This document shows, one piece after another, positions 55,082-64,000 of a stretch of 64,000 nt of DNA. The position numbers and the translations under genes are program-made. Origin of the DNA: JAMXLO01 sp963696645. Lineage in GTDB: Bacteria > Pseudomonadota > Alphaproteobacteria > Acetobacterales > Acetobacteraceae. The notes below the pieces were generated by a model that saw only the letters and a program-made list of their open reading frames with translations, had not been told where the DNA came from and did no database searches. Each line of letters opens with the position of its first letter. Within the stretch, counting starts at the first letter, position 1. Where the stretch lies: positions 434,001-498,000 of the forward strand of contig CAVOKY010000008.1 of NCBI GenBank assembly GCA_963696645.1, in the 5' to 3' direction.

Positions 55082-56263
55082 ATGGTCGAGCGCAGCCTGC
55101 GCGGCAAAGTGGCGATCGTCGGTATCGGTGAGACCACCTATTACAAGCATGGTCAGTCGCCGGAGCCGGAGTTCAAGCTGGCGCTGACGGCGATACTGGC
55201 GGCAGCCGAGGATGCCGGCGTCGATCCGTGCGACATCGACAGCTTCGCCACCTACAGCAACGATCGCAACGATCCATCCAGGCTCGCCGCCGCGCTCGGC
55301 ACCAAGGAGTTGCGGCTGTCGAACATGCAGTGGGGCGGCGGCGGCGGCGGCGGCGCGGCAGCGGTCGGCAACGGGGCGGCCGCCATCGTCACCGGGCAAG
55401 CCGACATCGTTGTGGTCTACCGTGCGCTGGCGCAGGGACAGTTCCAACGCTTCGGCCGCGCCGCTTCCGCTGGCACAATCGCCGGAGACAACGCGCTGAT
55501 CAACCCGTACGGTATCTTCGTGCCCGCCCAGCGCTATGCGTTGAAGTTCATGCGCTACATGCACGAGCACGGCATCCGGCGCGAGGCGATGCGTGCGCTG
55601 GCCATGGCTTCCTATCATCATGCGCAGTCCAATCCGCGCGCCGTGATGTACGGGCGTCCGCTGACCGAGGAGATGTACGATTCATCGCGGTGGATCTCGG
55701 AACCCTATCGCCTGTTCGATTGCTGCCAGGAGAATGACGGCGCCGCCGCTCTGATCCTGGTTTCAGCCGAACGTGCCAAGGATTTCAGGCATAAACCGGC
55801 TTACGTGCTGGCGGTGGCTCAGGGTTCCGACCATCGCAACGCCGCCCGTTCGTTCAATGCGCCGGACTTCGCCTCATCCAGCTTCGGCCCGGTAGCGCCG
55901 CATCTGTGGGAGATGGCGAAGCTCGGCCCCGGCGATGTCGACGTGCTGCAGAGCTACGAGAATTTCACCGGCGGCGTGCTGATGAGCATGGCGGAACACG
56001 GATTTTTCAAGCCGGAGGAAGCAAACGAATTCCTCACGCTGGAGAATCTGCTGGCGCCATCCGGCAAGTTGCCGCTGAACACCAGCGGTGGCAACCTGGC
56101 TGAATGTTACATGCACGGACTCGAATTGCAGATCGAGGCCGTGCGACAGATACGTGGCCAATCGACCGCGCAGGTGCCCGATGCGCATGTCGCCGGCGTG
56201 ATCGCCGGCCCGATGGTGACACCGGTATCTACAATGATCGTCGGCTCGCAGGAGACCCTGTGA
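55082..56263 (+). CDS. Thiolase-fold protein without catalytic cysteine (SCP-x/Ltp2-like)
   Basis: The 393-residue protein has thiolase folds: VAIVGIGETTYYKHG, a first half ending in IVTGQADIVVVYRALAQGQ, and a second half with NTSGGNLAECYMHGLELQIE. Where degradative thiolases carry the nucleophilic Cys, this protein has MQWGGGGGGGAAAVGNGAA, as in lipid-transfer-protein-like and Ltp2-type aldolases. Its stop overlaps the start of a DUF35 gene, the known obligate partner of Ltp2-like retro-aldolases, so a C-C bond-cleaving complex is a better guess than a thiolase. GGAGGAAAGCG precedes ATG 55082. Confidence 0.85.
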   Translation: MVERSLRGKVAIVGIGETTYYKHGQSPEPEFKLALTAILAAAEDAGVDPCDIDSFATYSNDRNDPSRLAAALGTKELRLSNMQWGGGGGGGAAAVGNGAAAIVTGQADIVVVYRALAQGQFQRFGRAASAGTIAGDNALINPYGIFVPAQRYALKFMRYMHEHGIRREAMRALAMASYHHAQSNPRAVMYGRPLTEEMYDSSRWISEPYRLFDCCQENDGAAALILVSAERAKDFRHKPAYVLAVAQGSDHRNAARSFNAPDFASSSFGPVAPHLWEMAKLGPGDVDVLQSYENFTGGVLMSMAEHGFFKPEEANEFLTLENLLAPSGKLPLNTSGGNLAECYMHGLELQIEAVRQIRGQSTAQVPDAHVAGVIAGPMVTPVSTMIVGSQETL

Positions 56264-56697
56264 TGAGCTATTTGCCGCCCGGACTGCCCGCCCCCGTTAC
56301 CGAAAGCGACAAGCTCGATCTGCCCTATTGGGAAGCCACGCGACAGGGTGTGCTGAAGGTGCAGCGCTGTGGCGCGTGCAACACCTGGCAATGGGGGCCG
56401 GAATGGCTCTGCCATCACTGCCGGTCGTGGGACATGCGCTGGGTCGCGGTGGAAGGCCGTGGCCGCATCTGGACCTGGACACGCTGCTGGCATCCGGTCC
56501 ATCCGGCGCTGAAGGACCATGGCCCCTATATCGCGGTACTCATCGAACTGCCGCACGCGGGAAACATCCGTATGCTGGGAAATCTGCTCGGCGACCCGCG
56601 GCAGGAGGTCGCCATCGGCGCGGCGGTCGAGGCCGTGTTCGAACCGCATGATGACGCCGCCACCCCATACACGCTGGTGCAGTGGCGCATCGCGTGA
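56263..56697 (+). CDS. Zn-ribbon/OB-fold protein (DUF35), partner of the thiolase-like protein
   Basis: The 144-residue protein has a helical N-terminus (YWEATRQGVLKVQRC), a rubredoxin-like zinc ribbon with CGACNTWQWGPEWLCHHC (about 37-54) and an OB-fold (VEGRGRIWTWTRCWHPVHP; PYIAVLIELPHAGNIRMLGN). DUF35 proteins hold acyl-CoA substrates for their thiolase-like partner. Its ATG shares a base with the TGA of the upstream gene (TGATG), indicating tight coupling and probably a fixed-ratio complex. The next 263 bases contain no clear gene. Confidence 0.9.
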   Translation: MSYLPPGLPAPVTESDKLDLPYWEATRQGVLKVQRCGACNTWQWGPEWLCHHCRSWDMRWVAVEGRGRIWTWTRCWHPVHPALKDHGPYIAVLIELPHAGNIRMLGNLLGDPRQEVAIGAAVEAVFEPHDDAATPYTLVQWRIA

Positions 56698-56960
56698 GTG
56701 TGTTACCAGGATGGCCGAGCTTGCTCCATACGCATCAGGGTAAGCGCGACATTGGCGAGTTCCTCCCTCTTCTCGTGCGGGAGGGGGATGGGGCCGAACG
56801 TCCACACCATCGCGGATCTGGCGTCAGAGCTTGGAGGAGTTTTTCTTGCCACCGGGGATGGTTTCGCTCTCGGCCACCCAATGGAACCGCCTGGATACCC
56901 TCCTAGGATGCGCGTCAGACGTGGCGTTCAGCGTGTGGAGCGCCACCAGGAACGTGAAGG

Positions 56961-58406
56961 ATGCATGTCGCAATGACAACATTGATCAGGAACGCAGGAT
57001 GGGTGGTCGCCTGGGACGCAGCGGCCGGCTGTCACATTTATCTGCGGGATGCGGACGTCGCGTTCTCCGGCAACCTGATCACCCATGTCGGCCAAGACTT
57101 TCACGGTGACGCCGACGAGATGATCGATGGACGCGATCTTCTCGTCATGCCGGGCCTGGTCGACACCCATTCGCATCCCAGCACCGAGCCGTTCTATCGC
57201 GGTATCCGCGAGGAACACGGCGTGCCTGCCATGTTCATGAGCGGCCTGTATGAGCGCTCGCAAGCATTCCGGCCGGATACGGCGGGCCGATTGGTCGGCA
57301 AGCAGGTCGCGTATTGCGAAATGCTGCTGACCGGCATCACCACGGTTGCGGATCTATCGGGCAACGATCCGGGTTGGATCGACCTGGCTGCCCGCAGTGG
57401 GCTGCGGGTCTACCTGGCGCCCGGCTACGCCTCCGCCCGGTGGAATCTGGAGAACGACTGGGAACTCAAATACGTCTGGGACGAAGCGGCGGGCCGGCGC
57501 AACTTTCACGCTGCCTTGGCGCTGATCGAGGAGGCGCGGGCGCATCCGTCGGGACGCCTCGATGGCATCGTAACGCCGGCCCAGATCGACACATGCACGG
57601 AAGAACTCCTGCGCGAAAGCTGGCAGGCGGCAACCGAGAAGAACCTGCCCCTTACCACGCATTGCGCGCAGAGCGTCAGCGAGTTCAATGTCATGGTGCA
57701 GCGGCACGGGAAGACCCCGGTTCAGTGGGCCGCCGATATCGGCATCCTGGGGCCGCGTACCATCCTTGGCCATGCGATCTTCATCGACGAGCATTCGTGG
57801 CTGCATTGGCATACGCGCGATGATCTCGGGATTCTTTCCGGAACCGGCACATCGATCGCACATTGCCCGTCGCCGTTCGCCCGCTACGGCCAGACGCTCG
57901 AGGATTTCGGGCGCTATCGGCGCGCCGGCGTCAACATCGGCTTTGGCACGGATGTCGCGCCGCACAATCTGATCGAGGAGATGCGGCTCGCGGCCATACT
58001 CGCGCGGGTTGCCGCGGAGGACATCAACACGACCAACACGGCGGAACTGTTTCACGCGGCCACGGTCGGCGGCGCCTCGGCACTGGGACGCGACGACATC
58101 GGTCGCCTCGCCCCAGGCATGAAGGCCGACTTCGTCCTGGTGGACCTGACATGTCCGTTCATGATGCCGGCACGCGATCCGCTGCGATCGCTGATCTACA
58201 CCGCCGCCGACCGCGCTATCCGGGCCGTCTATGTGGACGGCATCAAGGTCGTCGAGCAGCAGCGCGTGTTGACGCTGGACCATGCCGGTGCGCTGGCAAT
58301 GCTGGTCGAGGCGCAGGCCCGCATGGAAGCCGACGTGCCGAACCACGATTGGCGCGGACGCCGCGCCGACCAGATCGCACCTCTCAGTCTGCCTGTGCGT
58401 TCGTAG
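56961..58406 (+). CDS. Amidohydrolase, chlorohydrolase/cytosine-deaminase type
   Basis: The 481-residue metal-dependent hydrolase has the HxH site in MPGLVDTHSHPSTEPFYRGI (about 68-70), TTHCAQSVSEFNV (about 233), LGHAIFIDEHSWL (about 263) and the aspartate in IGFGTDVAPHNLIEEM (about 331). GRLAPGMKADFVLVDL near the C-terminus is the usual composite-domain closing strand. Family members deaminate or dechlorinate heterocycles such as guanine, SAH or triazines. Start 56961 has AAGGATG upstream; ATG 56973 is an alternative. Its end overlaps the convergent dehydrogenase gene by 23 bp. Confidence 0.87.
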   Translation: MHVAMTTLIRNAGWVVAWDAAAGCHIYLRDADVAFSGNLITHVGQDFHGDADEMIDGRDLLVMPGLVDTHSHPSTEPFYRGIREEHGVPAMFMSGLYERSQAFRPDTAGRLVGKQVAYCEMLLTGITTVADLSGNDPGWIDLAARSGLRVYLAPGYASARWNLENDWELKYVWDEAAGRRNFHAALALIEEARAHPSGRLDGIVTPAQIDTCTEELLRESWQAATEKNLPLTTHCAQSVSEFNVMVQRHGKTPVQWAADIGILGPRTILGHAIFIDEHSWLHWHTRDDLGILSGTGTSIAHCPSPFARYGQTLEDFGRYRRAGVNIGFGTDVAPHNLIEEMRLAAILARVAAEDINTTNTAELFHAATVGGASALGRDDIGRLAPGMKADFVLVDLTCPFMMPARDPLRSLIYTAADRAIRAVYVDGIKVVEQQRVLTLDHAGALAMLVEAQARMEADVPNHDWRGRRADQIAPLSLPVRS

Positions 58407-59289
58407 CCGGCATCTTCCCCGGGCGCAGTTCTGCCCCGGCCATCGCCTCGAGCACGCGGGCAACGACCGGAAAGCCCTCCTGGCCCCAGCCTCGCGCCTG
58501 GGCGCGTTGGTAAATATCGGAGGCGAAAGCACCCAGCACTGCTGGAGCGCCGACGTCACGGGCAAGCTGACAGGCCAGATCGACGTCCTTGGCGACGATG
58601 TCGAGTGTGCCGCCGGCCGTGAACGTGCCGGGAAACACACCACGCGCGATGTTGTCGAAGGTGCGGCTCTGCCCGGCGCTGACTGGTACGATGCGGGCCA
58701 TTGTAGCGAGATCGATACCAGCCTTCGCCGCGATGAGCATTCCCTCGATCGAGGCGATGAAGTTGGTGTAGCCCAGGTATTGCGTCACCAGCTTGGCGGT
58801 CGCGCCGGCGCCGCTTGGGCCGACATGGAAGACATTGGCAGCGATCGCCTCGAACAACGGCCGGTATTTGGCGAAAGCCGCGTCGCTGGCGCCAATCATC
58901 ACGGTCATCGCCGGCGGGCGGCCGCTGACCGGCGCATCGATCAGCTCGACCTGCCGGGTGCGGCAGGCGTCGGCCACACGGGCGACGGTATTCGGCGCAT
59001 TGGTGGTCAGGTCGATATGGCAGGCACCCGGTTGCAGCCCGGCAAGGATGCCGGTCTGTGGTTCGAGCATCGCAGTCTCAAATTCGGTGGGACCGGGAAG
59101 CGAGGTAAACACCACCTCGTTGTCGCGCGCCGCGGCGAATGCGCTGTCGGCGCGTACCGCACCTTGCGCACACAGTGCTGCGGTGGCCTCCGGCCGGTGG
59201 TCGTAAACTACCAGCGAATGGCCCGCGCGGATCAGGCAGCCCGCGATCGGGGACCCCATCGTTCCGGTGCCGACAAAACCGATCCGCAT
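58384..59289 (-). CDS. Beta-hydroxyacid dehydrogenase (3-hydroxyisobutyrate/tartronate semialdehyde reductase family)
   Basis: The 301-residue protein opens with the Rossmann motif MRIGFVGTGTMGSPIAGCLI, then HRPEATAAL, the substrate motif DAPVSGRPPAM (about 117) and the catalytic lysine region GAGATAKLVTQYLG (about 165). It oxidises or reduces a short beta-hydroxy acid with NAD(P). ATG 59289 fits the fold; upstream in-frame ATGs at 59322 and 59466 would add unstructured residues. Convergent with the amidohydrolase. Confidence 0.9.
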   Translation of the reverse strand: MRIGFVGTGTMGSPIAGCLIRAGHSLVVYDHRPEATAALCAQGAVRADSAFAAARDNEVVFTSLPGPTEFETAMLEPQTGILAGLQPGACHIDLTTNAPNTVARVADACRTRQVELIDAPVSGRPPAMTVMIGASDAAFAKYRPLFEAIAANVFHVGPSGAGATAKLVTQYLGYTNFIASIEGMLIAAKAGIDLATMARIVPVSAGQSRTFDNIARGVFPGTFTAGGTLDIVAKDVDLACQLARDVGAPAVLGAFASDIYQRAQARGWGQEGFPVVARVLEAMAGAELRPGKMPATNAQAD

Positions 59290-59648
59290 CGTCTTGTTGC
59301 CCTGCTTGTTTGTGGCCAGCATCGACCGATCACTCGTCGACGACAAGCGACCGAGCCGGCAAGCACCAGGTCGGGCATTCGCTTGTCCGAAGCCAGTTGT
59401 ACGAGGTACCATGTTGTGGGTTGATCTCGGCTTGGCGGCGGAGTGGGGGTCCATTCCGAATCCCAAAGATTATGCTGCGCGGCCCGTATCCGTGAAGTAT
59501 AGGAACATGGCACCCGCGCGCGACGTGTTCATCGAACGCCGGGTGGCGGGTGTCCCTTGCGACGCACGACACGTACGCTGATGGAGCAAGAGTAGGCGCT
59601 GCGGGACGGGCCGAGGTTGCCGGGGCGAAACAGGGGACTGGTGGCTAG
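59290..59648. other. Intergenic region before the toxin unit, no gene seen
   Basis: These 359 bases lie between the leftward dehydrogenase and the toxin unit. No convincing gene, tRNA or clear promoter was found. An AT-richer patch at about 59455-59510 may hold the promoter of the rightward unit. Confidence 0.4.
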
Positions 59649-59716
59649 GCCGGCCGTTCGGCAGGAAAGGCGTCCGCCGACGGCGCAGGAAAGAACTGGA
59701 TCGGGAGGTCCAAACC

Positions 59717-59720
<4 letters not shown>
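59649..59720 (+). pseudogene. Fossil 3' end of the toxin's partner gene
   Basis: In frame before the toxin start, AGRSAGKASADGAGKNWIGR followed by SKP and a stop matches AGRSAGKAPADRERKVGSRE SKP at the end of the intact gene at 63181-63885, including the ATGA overlap with the next gene. A TAG at 59646 closes the frame upstream, so only 23 codons remain. It shows that the partner gene once preceded this toxin gene too. Confidence 0.75.
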
Positions 59721-62077
<2,357 letters not shown>

Positions 62078-62210
62078 TGACCTGCGTGGCTGGTAGACGA
62101 AGCGGCCTGGCTGCCAGACTGCGGTGGCGCGCCACGGGACAGAAATCGTGCCCATCTAAAACCTGCGGCATCAGATCTGCCGAACCACATGTGCTACGGA
62201 ATCATTCTGA

Positions 62211-63035
62211 ATGCGCTGCCGCATCCTGCTGATCGCCGCGATGCTGCTTCAGCCCGCGTGGCCGCAAAATGGCCGGGCGCAGCCCGCATCCCCCTTGGCC
62301 CAGTGCGCCATCGCCATTGCCACCGCGGAACGCGCCGAGACGCTGCCGCCCGGCCTGCTGGGCGCCATCGGCCGGGTGGAGAGCGGCCGTTACGATCCCG
62401 TCACCGGCAGTCTGCAGCCCTGGCCCTGGACGATCGACGCCGACGGCATCGGCCGCCAGTTCGAAACCAAGGATGCGGCGATCGAAGCGGTGCGCGGCTT
62501 GCGGGCCGAGGGCGTACGCTCGATCGATGTCGGCTGCATGCAGGTGAACCTGCAGCAACACCCGCAGGCCTTCGCAACATTGGAACAGGCGCTCGACCCA
62601 GCCGCCAACGCCGCATATGCCGCGCACTTCCTGCGCGTCCTGTTCGCCGAAAGCCTGGATTGGTCAACCGCGGCCGGCGCCTACCACTCTCACACGCCCG
62701 ATATCGGCGCGCCGTATCGCCAACTCGTGCTGGAGACCTGGGGGATGGGCGCGATACTGCCTATTGCGTGGTCCGGCCCGAAACGCGCCGTGCCACTACT
62801 GCCGACGGCGCCACGGCCGCCGTTACGGCCGTTTGCGCCGCCGCTGTTGGCCGGCCCGGGCGCCGAGCCGCTCGCTCATCCGGTTGCCGCGCGACTGTTG
62901 GCGCTGACGCCCGACTGCACCGAGGCAGCGCCGCCGGCGTACTCGTCGTGGGTCACGAGCGCACGGGCGCCTACCTGCGGCCGCTCGCCGTTCGCCTCTT
63001 CCTCTCTGCTGCGGCAGTTATTGGCGTCCCAATAG
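62211..63035 (+). CDS. Secreted lytic-transglycosylase-like (SLT domain) protein
   Basis: The 274-residue protein has a signal peptide (MRCRILLIAAMLLQPAWP, cleavage near GRAQP) and a lysozyme-like fold: LLGAIGRVESGRYDP carries the likely catalytic glutamate (about 57), then PWTIDADGIGRQFETKDAAI, VRSIDVGCMQVNLQQHPQAF and AGAYHSHTPDIGAPYRQLV. It should cleave peptidoglycan in the periplasm. The tail beyond about 190 is proline-rich. It lies 133 bp after the toxin-like gene. It could open the wall for export machinery, but the link is positional only. Confidence 0.85.
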   Translation: MRCRILLIAAMLLQPAWPQNGRAQPASPLAQCAIAIATAERAETLPPGLLGAIGRVESGRYDPVTGSLQPWPWTIDADGIGRQFETKDAAIEAVRGLRAEGVRSIDVGCMQVNLQQHPQAFATLEQALDPAANAAYAAHFLRVLFAESLDWSTAAGAYHSHTPDIGAPYRQLVLETWGMGAILPIAWSGPKRAVPLLPTAPRPPLRPFAPPLLAGPGAEPLAHPVAARLLALTPDCTEAAPPAYSSWVTSARAPTCGRSPFASSSLLRQLLASQ

Positions 63036-63180
63036 TGCCTGGCAGCTGAGTTCCGATTGGCCAGCCGCGGGTGGCGGGGCGGTTCCGTTGCGGGCGCCAC
63101 CCGCGACGCGCCATCGGCGTGACACCCTGGCGGTCGGAAGCCGATCCTGCTGGTAATTTTCCTTGTATGATTCAAGTTGT

Positions 63181-63885
63181 ATGCGACATGGTCGCCAGCA
63201 CAACCGGGCGTGGTGGGCGGTGACCACTGAACATGCAAAACCACAGGCCACTTGGCAGCGGCCGCCGACTTCCGGCGGTAAACCACCGGCGCGTATAGTG
63301 CAGCGCGCTGGTGCCGAGGCGACGTTCGCACCGCACGCGCGCGTCCTGCGTCCACCCCCACCGCCGCAAGCAACGGCAGAGGAACTGCTGCCGCGCCCCG
63401 GCGGCGGGTTCCAGGTGCGCTCGGCGCAGCGCCACACGCTGTCGCCGCCAAGCGGGACCTTCAACTTTGTTCGCGTGCATGGCGAGGCGCCGCGCGCCCA
63501 GCCAGTGCTGGTGAGTGCGAAGCTGGCGCATGCGCAACTGGCGGGCGGGCGGCCCGTGGTCTATGCCGGAACCGCCCGATTTGAGCGGGGCGAGATGGCG
63601 TGGTGGAGCAACTACTCCGGCACCTACCAGCCGATCGCCGCCTTCCGCGCCCAGGCAGGGTTGCCGGAAGACAAGTTCGTGCCCTGGCAGAAGCTCCAGA
63701 TGGGCGGCGTGGCGATGCAGCGCGGCACCTTCACCGAACGCCGGCCGGCTGGGGTGCCGGAGCGCGCTGCGGCCACGAACGCCGCGGGGGCAGAACAGAA
63801 GGTGGGCGGCGCGGCCGGCCGTTCGGCGGGAAAGGCGCCCGCCGACCGCGAGAGGAAAGTCGGTTCGCGAGAGTCCAAGCCATGA
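63181..63885 (+). CDS. Conserved partner protein of the eCIS-core toxin unit
   Basis: The protein (234 residues from ATG 63181; a GTG at 63220, giving VTTEHAKPQATWQRPP, is an equally good start) has a proline-rich, disordered front and one compact domain of about 95 residues: FNFVRVHGEAPRAQPVLVSA, VVYAGTARFERGEMAWWSNY and SGTYQPIAAFRAQAGLPEDK followed by FVPWQKLQMGG. The Trp-Trp-Ser-Asn-Tyr-Ser-Gly core looks like a ligand or enzyme pocket. Its stop overlaps by 4 bp the start of a truncated toxin gene, and a fossil of its C-terminus precedes the intact toxin at 59717. Function unknown; it could be an immunity protein, chaperone or second effector. Confidence 0.6.
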   Translation: MRHGRQHNRAWWAVTTEHAKPQATWQRPPTSGGKPPARIVQRAGAEATFAPHARVLRPPPPPQATAEELLPRPGGGFQVRSAQRHTLSPPSGTFNFVRVHGEAPRAQPVLVSAKLAHAQLAGGRPVVYAGTARFERGEMAWWSNYSGTYQPIAAFRAQAGLPEDKFVPWQKLQMGGVAMQRGTFTERRPAGVPERAAATNAAGAEQKVGGAAGRSAGKAPADRERKVGSRESKP

Positions 63886-64000
63886 CCGGCAAGGTGATCC
63901 AGGGGTTTTTCCTCGGCGGCCGCCGGCATCGGCAAGATGCTGCTTGAATCGGCTGCGCGCACGGGCCTGCATCTGTTGGGTCTGAAACAGCCTCCCGGCA
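63882..64000 (+). pseudogene. Truncated second copy of the eCIS-core toxin gene (runs off the window)
   Basis: It starts MTGKVIQGFFLGG like the gene at 59717, then jumps to bases matching that gene's GNAT segment (GGCATCGGCAAGATGCTGCT against GGCATTGGCAAGATGTTGAT, then the AARTGL region). All codons between about 13 and 268 are missing and the junction is out of frame, so translation stops at 63947. The DNA continues past the window end, so the rest of the copy cannot be judged. Confidence 0.75.

Noticed and set aside
55082..56263. Annotation as acetyl-CoA acetyltransferase
   Set aside because: The nucleophilic cysteine region is replaced by a glycine run and the DUF35 partner points to an aldolase or lipid-transfer type.

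Overview
This is a GC-rich chromosomal window, most likely from an alphaproteobacterium of the Acetobacteraceae/Rhodospirillales type. That assignment is inferred from three things: the high GC, the alphaproteobacterial-style LexA box (GTTC-N7-GTTC) at 23140, and the gene mix (Mqo, PoxB, class II fumarase, cyclic-glucan-synthase-like protein, many CoA/TIM-barrel catabolic enzymes). No rRNA, tRNA, CRISPR array or phage structural genes were seen.

Layout. 1-9.7 kb: a peptide-type substrate-binding protein, a VOC protein, an IS4-family insertion with a damaged transposase inside a cluster of palindromes, an amidohydrolase, a Uma2 protein, and a CitE-like lyase coupled to a CaiB-type CoA-transferase. 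9.3-15.9 kb: central metabolism feeding quinone (cupin, mqo, poxB, a relic of a cydAB operon, ThrE-like exporter, fumC). 16-19.3 kb: two divergent members of one uncharacterised family, one frameshifted. 19.4-22.8 kb: a small catabolic regulon (amidohydrolase, GntR regulator, divergent rubredoxin, pirin-like and tautomerase-like genes). 23-30.4 kb: a probable SOS gene, katG, and an enolase-superfamily gene beside its own broken partial duplicate, with a toxin-antitoxin pair in between. 30.6-41.5 kb: beta-helix protein, SDR, Rieske-FAD reductase, E1 alpha/beta 2-oxo acid dehydrogenase, esterase, amidohydrolase, a self-duplicated unknown protein, and a TPP enzyme. 41.5-45.6 kb: a duplicated membrane protein built on a 141-bp repeat, with one copy killed by a stop codon. 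45.7-54.4 kb: a giant NdvB-like cyclic glucan synthase broken by two frameshifts. 55-59.3 kb: a thiolase-fold protein that lacks the usual nucleophilic cysteine, coupled to its DUF35 partner, then an amidohydrolase and a beta-hydroxyacid dehydrogenase.

The last 4.4 kb is the most unusual part. A 786-residue protein joins an eCIS-core (DUF4157) HELAH domain, a GNAT-like domain, an F-box-like motif and a PD-(D/E)XK-like nuclease tail, and its tail has visibly different base composition. Two pieces of evidence show that it belongs to a duplicated two-gene unit: a fossil of the partner gene's 3' end lies in front of it, and an intact partner followed by a truncated second toxin gene lies at the window end. 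A lytic-transglycosylase-like secreted protein lies between the two copies.

Genome decay by duplication is a recurring theme. Partial duplicates or relics of the MLE gene, the CoA-transferase, the TPP enzyme, cydAB, the repeat membrane protein and the toxin unit are all visible within 64 kb.
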